Shown in pieces: positions 43,360 to 51,703 of a stretch of 64,000 nucleotides of DNA. The DNA comes from a virus, in IMG/VR virus record IMGVR_UViG_3300031787_000063, positions 1 through 64,000 of that record, one strand, 5' to 3'. The position numbers and the translations under genes were made by a program. A model generated the notes under the pieces. The model made no database searches and had not been told where the DNA came from. It saw only the letters and a program-made list of their open reading frames with translations. Positions within the stretch are counted from its first letter, which is position 1; every line of letters starts with the position of its first letter.

Positions 43360-44793
43360 ATTCTTTTTAAAGCTGAACATTTTAATTAAGTGTTCCTCAA
43401 ATCTTGTTTTTTCGGTATCATGCAATCTAAAACTGCCATCTCCGTATGTCATTCCATATCCTTTAGGGTATGGATTACGTGTATACGATATGTTACGCAC
43501 TAAATATGCTAAGGCATCAATCAAATCGTAATGTCCTCCATCTAAGGATCTCTCGTACTCTGTCTTAGTTTTATTCCAAGTTGCGTTTTTTAAATGAAAA
43601 ATCAATTGTTTACACTTTGGATTAATTATAATTCTTTCTTCTGCTATTAAAATTCGTATTTGGTTAATCCATGCATGTTTGTTATCCTTAGCAGTTGGAA
43701 TAAAAGTTATACCATAGTCAATTCCAAGGTCATTCAATAAAATCAAGTTGTTATTATCAGACACCCTTAAGAATGGTCTTTTAAGACCCCACAACTCCTC
43801 TTCCGTTTTTTTTACAGAGGCGGCTAAGTTAGCAGTAGTAAAAGATTTTCCTCTGAAAGTAGCCTCATCTTCTATTACTATTTTCCCCGTAAGGAAATCA
43901 TAATAAGCATATAATACACCAGTTAAGTCCTTAACTCCAATATCCATAGAAACATAAGAATCGTAATAGGGAGGTCTTTGGTAGTTTTTTACTATTCGTG
44001 CTAATGACTCATCGTTAGCTTCTGGAATTACTGCATGATCTTCATCAGTGATCATTATATTTAAATATTCTCTTTTGAAGTCTACTGAATCATACCCTCC
44101 AACTTCTTCAGCAAATCCATCAATATCTTCTTTTGTGTATCTTGGACATTGATAAATATCTCTTTTAATTAAGGTTTCTTTATATTCAGATTGTTTTACA
44201 ATATCCCAAAACTCATGACCCTGTGATCTTGGAAGAGTTGAGATAAGTATCATCGGTCCTCTAGTAGTGTTTAGTTTAGGATAAAGAACCGATCTAAGAC
44301 CGTATTTTAAATTAGTCATAAAGCCGCACTCATCCACTATGATCATGTGAGCTTTTGGACCCCTTGCTGACTCTATTTCTTCAGCATTAAATCCGTAAAG
44401 TTCTAACTTACTTTTTGTTGTAGGAAATACGTAAGATGATGAATCTCTATCGAATTTAGGTCTTATGTCTTGAGGAGCTGATTTAAATATTTCGTCAAAA
44501 GTAGCCTTAACAATTTTTTTACCTTGTTTTAATCTAGGTGCTACATAGCATATTGTTATATTTTTACGTGTTAACAGTTCTTCCACAGCCATGCCTAAAG
44601 CACCGTAGCTTTTACCAGACTGTCGAGAAAACACCGCAACGTGGGTTTTTCTTTTTATAGTTCGTACTTGATCTCTTAATACTTTTTGATTTGCATCCAA
44701 AAGAAAATCGGTGATCTTACCTTTTCTCCAGAGGATTTCTCTTGCTTGTTGAGGAGTTATATCTAGTGGAAGATTATTGTTCGCTTGTGTCAT
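43357..44793 (-). CDS. terL: Terminase large subunit
   Basis: A 478-residue packaging motor. The ATPase shows Walker A FSRQSGKS near residue 55-62 and Walker B MIIVDECGF near 152. The nuclease domain shows YVSMDIGVKD (first Asp), LRVSDNNN and a final GHYDLIDALAYL (Asp pair). It cuts and pumps DNA into the prohead. It overlaps the upstream gene by 20 bases, which is probably the small subunit. Confidence 0.95.
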   Translation of the reverse strand: MTQANNNLPLDITPQQAREILWRKGKITDFLLDANQKVLRDQVRTIKRKTHVAVFSRQSGKSYGALGMAVEELLTRKNITICYVAPRLKQGKKIVKATFDEIFKSAPQDIRPKFDRDSSSYVFPTTKSKLELYGFNAEEIESARGPKAHMIIVDECGFMTNLKYGLRSVLYPKLNTTRGPMILISTLPRSQGHEFWDIVKQSEYKETLIKRDIYQCPRYTKEDIDGFAEEVGGYDSVDFKREYLNIMITDEDHAVIPEANDESLARIVKNYQRPPYYDSYVSMDIGVKDLTGVLYAYYDFLTGKIVIEDEATFRGKSFTTANLAASVKKTEEELWGLKRPFLRVSDNNNLILLNDLGIDYGITFIPTAKDNKHAWINQIRILIAEERIIINPKCKQLIFHLKNATWNKTKTEYERSLDGGHYDLIDALAYLVRNISYTRNPYPKGYGMTYGDGSFRLHDTEKTRFEEHLIKMFSFKKN

Positions 44794-45193
44794 CTACAAC
44801 CTGCATGGCGAGTTGCAGCAATTGCTCATTATCCAGCGTAACTTTTGAAGATTTTTTAGACTTAGATTCCTCTAATGTCTTTCCTCGGATAAGCATTAAA
44901 GATTTAACATAAATTTCAAATGCTTTTACTTGGTTAAATTCTAGAGGCGAGACTTTTGCTGCTTGATATAATCTGCTAATCTCTAACTTACAAAGTTCTT
45001 CTTCATTAGAACCAACCGCTATTGTGCTGCTAGAAAATTTAGCTAACTCTTCTAAGTGACGCAGTTTATCTTTAGTAGCGTCTAACTCTTTTTGAAGTTT
45101 TAAATTAGTTTGAGTGAGCTTTTCTCCATATTTTTTAAGTTCTTCATTTTGAGTTAATAGATCCCTTACTTCCTCTGCTGGTATTATCTTCAT
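44774..45193 (-). CDS. Possible terminase small subunit
   Basis: A 139-residue protein with an N-terminal coiled coil and a helical C terminus, overlapping the large subunit start. Position is the main argument; no helix-turn-helix is clear. Confidence 0.5.
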   Translation of the reverse strand: MKIIPAEEVRDLLTQNEELKKYGEKLTQTNLKLQKELDATKDKLRHLEELAKFSSSTIAVGSNEEELCKLEISRLYQAAKVSPLEFNQVKAFEIYVKSLMLIRGKTLEESKSKKSSKVTLDNEQLLQLAMQVVDDTSEQ

Positions 45194-45196
45194 TTA

Positions 45197-45472
45197 CTAC
45201 CTCTTAGCAGTTAGATTCATGGCGGCTTTCAATCCATCCGAAGATACCTTAACTCTGTTAAGTTCATCTATGATATGTTGAACTTTAACATCCTGAGCCT
45301 CTATTCTTACAAGTGCTTGAGCTTCTAACTTCTTGGAATCAATATATTGCTTTGCAAGTATAAATCCAAGAACTCCTACTAAACATATAGCGTCAGCATA
45401 ACCTGCTGAAAATGCTATAATTCTAAGCACAAAAAGAGATACTAAAATGAGCATAAAATCTATTTTTCTCAT
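45197..45472 (-). CDS. Membrane coiled-coil protein (91 aa)
   Basis: A 91-residue protein with two hydrophobic segments (about 5-22 and 28-44) followed by a coiled coil. First gene of the virion operon, with a late motif 94 bases upstream. Could be an inner-membrane lysis or assembly factor. Confidence 0.6.
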   Translation of the reverse strand: MRKIDFMLILVSLFVLRIIAFSAGYADAICLVGVLGFILAKQYIDSKKLEAQALVRIEAQDVKVQHIIDELNRVKVSSDGLKAAMNLTAKR

Positions 45473-45565
45473 TAAACTTTCCTATGTTAAAAAAAGAGAC
45501 TTTGTGTTAATCGCTTGTAAAATATTTTATTCCAGAAGGAACAATCGAACTTACATTGTCTCAGT

Positions 45566-45577
45566 TATATTTGTTAT
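45566..45577 (-). promoter_or_regulatory. Late-type motif (ATAACAAATATA)
   Basis: Exact copy of the late motif on the - strand, 94 bases before the start at 45472. Probably the first promoter of the virion operon. Confidence 0.6.
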
Positions 45578-45653
45578 TATGCATAACCAAAAAATAATTT
45601 GGAGATCTTTTAAAATCGAGGTATATAATATTACTATACCGTACACGCAATTT

Positions 45654-45680
45654 TCGCAGTGAGTTTTAAACGAACTGCGA
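45654..45680. promoter_or_regulatory. Inverted repeat (TCGCAGT/ACTGCGA)
   Basis: A perfect 7-base inverted repeat around a 13-base spacer in the middle of the divergent region. It could be an operator for a dimeric regulator or a hairpin; no T-run follows. Confidence 0.45.
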
Positions 45681-45719
45681 TACGAATACTAGTATAACTC
45701 AATAGTATACTAATTAGGC

Positions 45720-45725
45720 TATAAT
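45720..45725 (+). promoter_or_regulatory. Possible -10 element (TATAAT)
   Basis: A perfect TATAAT in the divergent region, reading rightward toward the lysin gene. No clear -35 at the right distance, so only tentative. Confidence 0.3.
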
Positions 45726-45803
45726 TTTATGTAATTATTTTGACTTGGCAGATTACTAAGTATTTAAAAACATTGGTGACGCATTGCATTTTCTATGTAA
45801 CTA

Positions 45804-45815
45804 ATAACAAATGTA
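45804..45815 (+). promoter_or_regulatory. Late-type motif on + strand (ATAACAAATGTA)
   Basis: The only good + strand copy of the late motif, 17 bases before the lysin start at 45833. That it is on the + strand exactly where a late lysis gene reads rightward supports the view that the motif is directional. Confidence 0.6.
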
Positions 45816-45832
45816 TGCATGGAGGTTACTTT

Positions 45833-46234
45833 ATGATAACATTTAAAAAATCAGAAAAAAAGAAGTTTGGTAAATATTTTTCATCAAAAGAATTTGTTTG
45901 CTCTTGCGGTAAATGCAAGGATCAGTTTATTTCTCCTAAATTAATAGAGAAATTAGATCAAGTAAGAGAACAATTTGGAAAGCCTATAAAAGTAACGTCT
46001 GGGTACAGATGTCCACAGCATAATATTGCTATAGGTGGAAAAAATAATAGTTCCCATGTATCTGGATTAGCGGCAGACATTCAGCCAGCAGTTCTTAACC
46101 TAGATGATTTGGATCTTTTGTATGAGATATGCTATCATATATTTGATAATATAGGTGATGGTAGAGTTAAAAACTTTGTTCACGTAGATGTTAGGGAAGC
46201 TAAAAAAACTGGAAAAAGGCATTGGCTCTATTGA
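45833..46234 (+). CDS. M15-family peptidase (endolysin)
   Basis: A 133-residue peptidase. SGYRCPQHN, SSHVSGLAADI (His and Asp zinc ligands) and FVHVDVR (third His ligand) make the complete M15 D-Ala-D-Ala-type active site, cutting peptide bridges of peptidoglycan. A CSCGKC cluster lies near the N terminus. No signal peptide, so release would need a holin. The start at 45833 follows GGAGG and a late-type motif. Confidence 0.88.
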   Translation: MITFKKSEKKKFGKYFSSKEFVCSCGKCKDQFISPKLIEKLDQVREQFGKPIKVTSGYRCPQHNIAIGGKNNSSHVSGLAADIQPAVLNLDDLDLLYEICYHIFDNIGDGRVKNFVHVDVREAKKTGKRHWLY

Positions 46235-46512
46235 TGGATAAAAAAATAGGAAAAATAAACAGACTTTCTAAAAAAGTATCCAAAAAAGTTGGTTTGAATT
46301 ATTATGACGTAGATGCTATACTAAAGGTAGCAACTTATGAAATAATTGAGACTCTTAAAAATTCTCAAAAATTTTATTGGGAAGGATTGGGAGTTTTTTA
46401 TTTGTCGATAAATGACAAAGGATTATCCGTAAGAATAAAGTTAAGCGAAGAACCTTATAACAGACTAAACGAAAAATCAGAGGAGAAGTCTGATGAAATT
46501 ATTTTTGAATAA
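46234..46512 (+). CDS. HU/IHF-like DNA-binding protein
   Basis: A 92-residue protein. INRLSKKVSKKVGLNYYDVDAILKVATYEIIETL and FYWEGLGVFYL follow the HU family pattern of an N-terminal helical pair then a GxGxF-like turn into the beta arms. Likely bends or compacts DNA. Its ATG overlaps the lysin stop (TGATG). Confidence 0.6.
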   Translation: MDKKIGKINRLSKKVSKKVGLNYYDVDAILKVATYEIIETLKNSQKFYWEGLGVFYLSINDKGLSVRIKLSEEPYNRLNEKSEEKSDEIIFE

Positions 46513-46864
46513 TTCCCAAAGATCGTATCTTTTGGAAGTTTTTAAAGCATCTGAAAATAACGCTATAAATGGAAAAGACGCTGAATTAGCTGCTGCTTTT
46601 AGTGAGCTTTATGAAAAAATAAAGCCAACAAATGTAGCTTATTATAATTTAAATAGAAATGAAGCTGATATTATTGTAGAGTTTTGCGACATAGTATCCC
46701 ATTCCTTAACTAAGGCTATAAATTTCTTAAATAAAGACACTGAAAGACCTAGAGATGAAGTTGAAGATCTTTTAGATAAAGCAGAAAAAGCGAAAAAAGA
46801 AATAGAAGACGTATCTCAAGATTTAAGAAATAAAATCAAAGCTAATCCAGTAAAGGAAGAATAA
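46493..46864 (+). CDS. Hypothetical helical protein (123 aa)
   Basis: Helical, acidic 123-residue protein with a C-terminal charged coiled coil. It overlaps the HU-like gene by 20 bases and the ATPase by one. Function unknown, possibly a partner of the AAA ATPase. Confidence 0.6.
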   Translation: MKLFLNNSQRSYLLEVFKASENNAINGKDAELAAAFSELYEKIKPTNVAYYNLNRNEADIIVEFCDIVSHSLTKAINFLNKDTERPRDEVEDLLDKAEKAKKEIEDVSQDLRNKIKANPVKEE

Positions 46865-47886
46865 TGAATTTTGAAAAATTGCTTGGAATGGTAGATGAGC
46901 AAGTTGGAGAAGAGATAGAAAAAGACTGTAAGGAACAGATATGGTTTAAATTTGAAACACCCTCTGGAGTTTTTTATAGTCCATTTACTAAAAGTAAAAG
47001 TACTTTGACATATTTTAGCGGTCCTGAAGTTATGTCTAGTGAATTAAAAAATGCAGATCACTACGATGTTTTAACTGAAAATCTCGCAGAAGTTTACAAA
47101 CCAAATCAACCTAGTAGCCAAGCTCAAGAAATTCCAAATGGCATATATTCTCACGAATATGGAAACTCTGGATCTCCAGAACGTCTAGTACCTTTTGACA
47201 TACGGGAAGATAACTATATAGAACTCATGGAAAGTCTCAAAGAATTAGATTCTTCTATTGAAGACTTTGTAAATAATAGATCTTTATATGAAGATTCTTG
47301 TACTTCTTATAAATTGGGAGTTTTGCTGTTCGGTCCTCCGGGAACAGGTAAAACTAGCTACATGAGAAAACTTATAAGAAAAAAAGAAGCAATAGTTATA
47401 TTTATGGATGGAGTTCCAACTAGAAAGTTTCTAGAAAAATTAGAACAATCTACAAAAAATAGACTTAAGATTATAGTGTTTGAAGAGGCAGTATCTCTTT
47501 TAGAATCCTCAGAAGATATTAGAGAAATGCTAGATTTTCTGGACGGAGCTAGATCAGTATCAAATGCAATCTATTTTCTTTCAACCAACTATCCAGATTC
47601 TATTCCAGAAAATGTAATCAGAAATGGAAGAATAGATGTTTTTGTTAAAGTAGATTACCCTAATATATCAGCTAGAAAAAAATTAATTAATCTTTATCTA
47701 AAAAGAGAAGCCTCTGCTGAAGAACTAAAGTCTACAGAAAATATGCCAATTGTAGATATTCGAGAAATTTGTTTTATTCATAAAAAAACAGATAAATCCT
47801 TCGAAGATTGTGTTAAAATAGTAGAAGAAAAAAACAAAATGATAAAAAAACATTTTGGTCGTGCTAAAGAAATTAGACTAGCCTAA
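46864..47886 (+). CDS. AAA-type ATPase
   Basis: A 340-residue ATPase. An N-terminal domain of about 115 residues precedes the AAA core. Walker A is GPPGTGKTS (157-165), Walker B is IIVFEEA near 205 (Glu-Glu rather than Asp-Glu), sensor 1 is FLSTN and the arginine finger region is RNGRIDV. Target is unknown. It precedes the ribonucleotide reductase by 16 bases. Confidence 0.8.
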   Translation: MNFEKLLGMVDEQVGEEIEKDCKEQIWFKFETPSGVFYSPFTKSKSTLTYFSGPEVMSSELKNADHYDVLTENLAEVYKPNQPSSQAQEIPNGIYSHEYGNSGSPERLVPFDIREDNYIELMESLKELDSSIEDFVNNRSLYEDSCTSYKLGVLLFGPPGTGKTSYMRKLIRKKEAIVIFMDGVPTRKFLEKLEQSTKNRLKIIVFEEAVSLLESSEDIREMLDFLDGARSVSNAIYFLSTNYPDSIPENVIRNGRIDVFVKVDYPNISARKKLINLYLKREASAEELKSTENMPIVDIREICFIHKKTDKSFEDCVKIVEEKNKMIKKHFGRAKEIRLA

Positions 47887-47902
47887 ATATCGGAGGAAAT
47901 TG

Positions 47903-49756
47903 ATGAACAAATCAAATCGTTTGTTAAGCGAAATCGTTGCCTACAGAACTTATGCGAAACATTTGAACGCTTTCAATCGAAGAGAAAGTTTAGAGGAAAC
48001 TCTAAATAGAAACTTAACTATGTATTTGGAAAAATATCCAAAACTTAGTAGAGATATTATTAAAGCATTTAAGCAAGTTCATGATTTTAATGTAATGCCA
48101 TCTATGCGTTCTCTGCAATTTGGCGGAGAAGCTATTTTTAGAAACAATGTACGATTATTTAACTGTTCTTTTGCTAACATAACTTATCCAAGAATTTTTG
48201 CAGAAGCATTGTTTCTTCTTTTATCTGGAACTGGATTTGGTTATTCTGTCCAAAAACATCATATTGAACAATTGCCTCTTCTCAGAAAGCCTAAAGAAGA
48301 GGGAATTTATGTAGTGCATGATTCTATTGAAGGATGGGCGGAAGCTCTCAATCAGCTTATGTCTGCTTATTTTTATGGAGCAATACGTCCTATTTTTGAT
48401 TTTAGTAAAGTAAGACAGAAAGGATCTTATTTAGTTACTACAGGTGCAAAAGCACCGGGACCAGAACCTCTGAAAAAAATGTTGGAAAAAGTAGAGGAAC
48501 TTCTTGTAAAGTCTTTAGGTAGAAGATTAAATTCTCTAGAAGTTCATGATATCGTGTGCATGATAGCAGATTGTGTACTATCTGGAGGTATTCGTAGAGC
48601 TGCTCTAATTTCTCTATTTGATAGAACTGATACTGCAATGTTAACGTGTAAACACGGATCTTGGTGGGAAAAGCATCCTCACAGAGCAAGAGCAAACAAC
48701 TCCGCAGTTCTTCCTCGACACGAAACAACTTTTGAGGAGTTTAAAAATGTATACGATATGTGTATTGCTTCTAATGCTGGAGAACCCGGATTTTTTTGGA
48801 CAAATGATTTGGAATGGGGAACTAATCCGTGTGCTGAGATTGGTCTTCAATCAAACCAGTTTTGCAACCTCACAACAACTAATCTTACTGGAATAAAAAA
48901 TGAAAAGGACTTTAACAATCGTGTATATGCAGCCGCATTGCTTGGAACTCTCCAAGCTGGCTTCACTGATTTTCCTTATCTTTCTCAGAAATGGAAAGAT
49001 GTCACGGATAAAGAGGCACTTATTGGCTGCTCTTTCACCGGGATTGCCGACTCATCGAATCTCACTGGAGAACAACTTCAAGCTGCAGCTAGAACAGTAC
49101 TCGAAGTCAACGAAAAATACGCAAAAAAAATTGGAATCAATGTCGCTTCCAGAACTACTGCTATCAAGCCTGAAGGCACGGCTTCCTGCGTTCTTGGGTC
49201 TAGTTCGGGAATCCACGCTCGTCACAATGACTATTACTTACGTAGAGTAAGAATGAATAAAGACGATGAACTTGCTAGGTATCTCAGTAGAGTAGTGCCA
49301 GAATTAGTAGAAGATGATATATTCTCTCCATCCGGAGTTGTAGTTACTATTCCACAAGAGTCTCCAGAAGGAGCTATTACTAGACATCAAGAAAGTGCAG
49401 ACGCTTTGTTTGAACGAGTAAAGCACTACTACAATAATTGGGTAGTGCCGGGACACAGATCTGGAGCTAATACTCACAATATTAGTTGTACTATTAATTA
49501 TAAACCAGAAGAAGTCCCATTTCTTTTTAATAAGCTATGGGAAGACAGATTTCAATATGCAGCAGTAAGTCTACTTCCTTTTTCTGATGCCATTTATCAA
49601 CAAGCTCCATTTGAAGATTGTACAAAAGAAACTTTTCAAAAATATAATGAAATGGTAAAAGAAATTGATTTGATGAAAGTTTTAGAATTGGAAGACAATA
49701 CTAATAGGGCTGAGCAACTAGCTTGTTCTGGCGGTGTTTGTGAATTAACTTTTTAA
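47903..49756 (+). CDS. nrdJ: Class II (B12-dependent) ribonucleoside-triphosphate reductase
   Basis: A 617-residue reductase. MPSMRSLQFGG, the first redox cysteine in LFNCSFANI, the glycyl-type loop TNPCAEIGLQSNQFCNLT with the thiyl Cys and catalytic Glu, and the C-terminal CSGGVC pair fit the monomeric adenosylcobalamin-dependent family. It reduces ribonucleotides without oxygen or a second subunit. It is shorter than the Lactobacillus enzyme. GGAGG lies 7 bases upstream. Confidence 0.92.
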   Translation: MNKSNRLLSEIVAYRTYAKHLNAFNRRESLEETLNRNLTMYLEKYPKLSRDIIKAFKQVHDFNVMPSMRSLQFGGEAIFRNNVRLFNCSFANITYPRIFAEALFLLLSGTGFGYSVQKHHIEQLPLLRKPKEEGIYVVHDSIEGWAEALNQLMSAYFYGAIRPIFDFSKVRQKGSYLVTTGAKAPGPEPLKKMLEKVEELLVKSLGRRLNSLEVHDIVCMIADCVLSGGIRRAALISLFDRTDTAMLTCKHGSWWEKHPHRARANNSAVLPRHETTFEEFKNVYDMCIASNAGEPGFFWTNDLEWGTNPCAEIGLQSNQFCNLTTTNLTGIKNEKDFNNRVYAAALLGTLQAGFTDFPYLSQKWKDVTDKEALIGCSFTGIADSSNLTGEQLQAAARTVLEVNEKYAKKIGINVASRTTAIKPEGTASCVLGSSSGIHARHNDYYLRRVRMNKDDELARYLSRVVPELVEDDIFSPSGVVVTIPQESPEGAITRHQESADALFERVKHYYNNWVVPGHRSGANTHNISCTINYKPEEVPFLFNKLWEDRFQYAAVSLLPFSDAIYQQAPFEDCTKETFQKYNEMVKEIDLMKVLELEDNTNRAEQLACSGGVCELTF

Positions 49757-49772
49757 ACTAAAAAGAGGATTT

Positions 49773-50030
49773 ATGATTACTAAAAAATCTGCAATAAAAA
49801 TGACAAGATACGCAGAACAAGTAGTTCATAAGTCCTCTTCTGCTATAAACGAGCAAATTCAACTGCATGCTATGATTGGAATGTCAGAAATGGAAATTTT
49901 TGTAGATAAAAAAACTGCCAAAAAAATCATAAACTCTCTGGAAAAAAAAGGCTATTATACTAGAATTACAGAGTTTTCAGCATTGGAAAATGATTGCAGA
50001 CTTTATGTATCTTGGATGTCCAGTATCTGA
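49773..50030 (+). CDS. Hypothetical protein (85 aa)
   Basis: An 85-residue alpha/beta protein starting after AAAGAGG, 16 bases after the reductase. It overlaps the opposed zinc-finger gene by 28 bases at their 3' ends. Function not recognised. Confidence 0.6.
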   Translation: MITKKSAIKMTRYAEQVVHKSSSAINEQIQLHAMIGMSEMEIFVDKKTAKKIINSLEKKGYYTRITEFSALENDCRLYVSWMSSI

Positions 50031-50203
50031 TCTTTTTTCTTTTTCTCCCTACTGAGTTTCATTCTTTCTCTATTATAAATCCTGTAACAATCTGGACAAA
50101 CTTTACCATTCCAAAGTTGACCTGATTCATCTACAAATCTTGTAACACTTCCTCTAGATTCTGGAATTTTAGGTTTATCTTCATTGCAAATTTTACATTT
50201 CAT
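50003..50203 (-). CDS. Small zinc-finger protein
   Basis: A 66-residue - strand gene inside a + strand operon. CKIC near the N terminus and CPDC in the middle form a four-cysteine zinc finger; the C terminus is basic. The start at 50203 is chosen because AGGAG lies 10 bases upstream. It has its own late-type motif 16 bases upstream. Confidence 0.65.
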   Translation of the reverse strand: MKCKICNEDKPKIPESRGSVTRFVDESGQLWNGKVCPDCYRIYNRERMKLSREKKKKDQILDIQDT

Positions 50204-50219
50204 ATTTGTAACTCCTATG

Positions 50220-50231
50220 TACATTTGTTAT
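50220..50231 (-). promoter_or_regulatory. Late-type motif (ATAACAAATGTA)
   Basis: Same variant as the lysin motif, on the - strand, 16 bases before the zinc-finger start. Confidence 0.5.
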
Positions 50232-50249
50232 ACTAGGATTGGAGGACTT

Positions 50250-50594
50250 ATGAATTCGATAATACGATTTCCACAAAGATTAAAATATTCTAAAATCAAT
50301 CCCTTAGAAGATTTTTATAGTAAGTGTTTAATTTCTATAAATAAAGATCCTAATTTATCTGGGGTTCAAGTTTGGGCTTTTAGCGTCAATAAAAAAGATT
50401 ACAAAAAACTTACAAATTTAGTAAAAAAACATGTCAAAAAACAATATCCATTCCTTTCTTATAAAGAAGTTAAATTTAATGTTGGGTTTATAATGCTAGA
50501 CATAGGACCAAGAGTGGCTGAAATTCCTGAGGGATTTGTGGAAATTAATAAGGAGGAACTGTATGAAACTAGAAACAATGAAAGTAAGAAGTAA
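50250..50594 (+). CDS. Hypothetical protein (114 aa)
   Basis: Basic 114-residue protein. The ATG at 50250 follows GGAGG; upstream in-frame codons lie antisense to the zinc-finger gene. Function not recognised. Confidence 0.65.
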   Translation: MNSIIRFPQRLKYSKINPLEDFYSKCLISINKDPNLSGVQVWAFSVNKKDYKKLTNLVKKHVKKQYPFLSYKEVKFNVGFIMLDIGPRVAEIPEGFVEINKEELYETRNNESKK

Positions 50595-50697
50595 GGCATC
50601 TAGAAAATTTGGAATTAATATTATTTTTTCAAAAGGAAATATTTATTTAGAATTAGGATTGGGAAAACTAACTTATATTATAGGCTTAATGAAATGA
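50563..50697 (+). CDS. Small basic protein (44 aa)
   Basis: A 44-residue frame with a strong AAGGAGG, overlapping the previous gene by 32 bases in another frame. It ends in an ATGA overlap with the next gene. Probably real given the ribosome binding site. Confidence 0.5.
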   Translation: MKLETMKVRSKASRKFGINIIFSKGNIYLELGLGKLTYIIGLMK

Positions 50698-50864
50698 AAT
50701 GTCCATTCTGTACCGATCCATGTGGAAATGATCATTGTCCTTATTACGAAAAAAAAGAAGAGGATAAAGAATTAATAGGTCTTAAAGAGGAAAACAAAAG
50801 ACTTAAAGAAACCATAAAGCTATTACAAGAGTGGATTATAAAAAGAACAATAAATACACCATGA
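50694..50864 (+). CDS. Small Cys-rich coiled-coil protein (56 aa)
   Basis: A 56-residue protein with MKCPFCTDPCGNDHCPYY, a four-cysteine cluster with His that could bind zinc, followed by a coiled coil. Coupled to both neighbours by ATGA overlaps. Confidence 0.6.
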   Translation: MKCPFCTDPCGNDHCPYYEKKEEDKELIGLKEENKRLKETIKLLQEWIIKRTINTP

Positions 50865-51076
50865 AATATTTGATTTTGTTTTTATTCATATCTTGCAAAC
50901 CTAGAATAGTAGATAAGTATGACTATATAATAGTTCACAGTGGAGGTAAACAGATTTTGTGTGATTATAGAGATGATGATGGGGCATTCTCAAGATGCAA
51001 AGATTCTGAAGGAATTTCCTATCCTCATATATTCATACACGGAAATGGAGTTATTTTAATAAAGGATGAAAAATGA
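50861..51076 (+). CDS. Small lipoprotein (71 aa)
   Basis: Signal peptide with lipobox LFISC in the first 14 residues, then a small beta-rich domain. The ATG at 50861 overlaps the previous stop. Next to a transglycosylase, so a spanin or lysis-accessory role is possible. Confidence 0.6.
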   Translation: MKYLILFLFISCKPRIVDKYDYIIVHSGGKQILCDYRDDDGAFSRCKDSEGISYPHIFIHGNGVILIKDEK

Positions 51077-51435
51077 TTTATTTAACTATAGCACTTTTAT
51101 CAAGTCTTTATGGGGTTGATTCTGATTTAGCTATTAAATTAGCAAAAATAGAAAGTAATTTTAATCCAAAAGCTATGTCAAAAACAAAAGATGGAGGTCT
51201 GTTTCAATTGAATACAAGATATCACAAATTTCATAATCCTAATTGGATTTTTGATATTGAAATAAACAGTCATAGAGCAATGAAAACATTGGCAAATCTT
51301 AAGACTAAATGTAATTTAAAATTTAAAAATCATTTTGTGTTGTGTTATAATATGGGAACTAGAGGGGCTTCAAAATTAAAAAATCCCAACAATCAAACAT
51401 ATATTAAAAAATTAACCTCAGTTTGGAAAAATTAG
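51073..51435 (+). CDS. Lytic transglycosylase (SLT-like)
   Basis: A 120-residue SLT domain. AKIESNFNPKA carries the catalytic Glu; KDGGLFQLN and HFVLCYNMG complete the family pattern. A weakly hydrophobic N terminus could export it. It cuts glycan strands of peptidoglycan. It could act in lysis, or as a wall-penetrating enzyme. Confidence 0.8.
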   Translation: MIYLTIALLSSLYGVDSDLAIKLAKIESNFNPKAMSKTKDGGLFQLNTRYHKFHNPNWIFDIEINSHRAMKTLANLKTKCNLKFKNHFVLCYNMGTRGASKLKNPNNQTYIKKLTSVWKN

Positions 51436-51442
51436 GAGAAAT

Positions 51443-51703
51443 ATGAAACTAGTAAAATATCCAGCAAGAACTATTATTATGAAAATGTTTTGCGATTGCG
51501 GAAAAGGTGAATTTGTAGTGCATGCGTCTACAAAAGAAGGATTTATTCACCGATGTACAAATAAAGAATGCGGAGCCGAAGTTGTGCTGGCTCAACAATT
51601 CCCAACTACTGCTGCCGAAATTGTAAACATCGTGGTGGAAGATTTAAATGAAAAAAAGGAAGAGTCTAATACACTAGAGATTGCAGAAGGTAAAGAAGAA
51701 TGA
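51443..51703 (+). CDS. Small zinc-ribbon protein (86 aa)
   Basis: A CDCGKG pair and CTNKEC pair form a zinc ribbon in the first 45 residues; the C terminus is acidic. It overlaps the ThyX start as ATGA. Function unknown. Confidence 0.6.
   Translation: MKLVKYPARTIIMKMFCDCGKGEFVVHASTKEGFIHRCTNKECGAEVVLAQQFPTTAAEIVNIVVEDLNEKKEESNTLEIAEGKEE

Larger units (their letters stand above)
45473..45832. other. Divergent intergenic control region
   Basis: A 360-base gene-free region between the leftward virion operon and the rightward lysin operon. It holds a late motif in each orientation (45566-45577 and 45804-45815), a 7-bp stem-loop, a TATAAT at 45720 and repeated TAGTATA sequences around 45690-45710. 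It is probably the main late control region. Confidence 0.6.
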
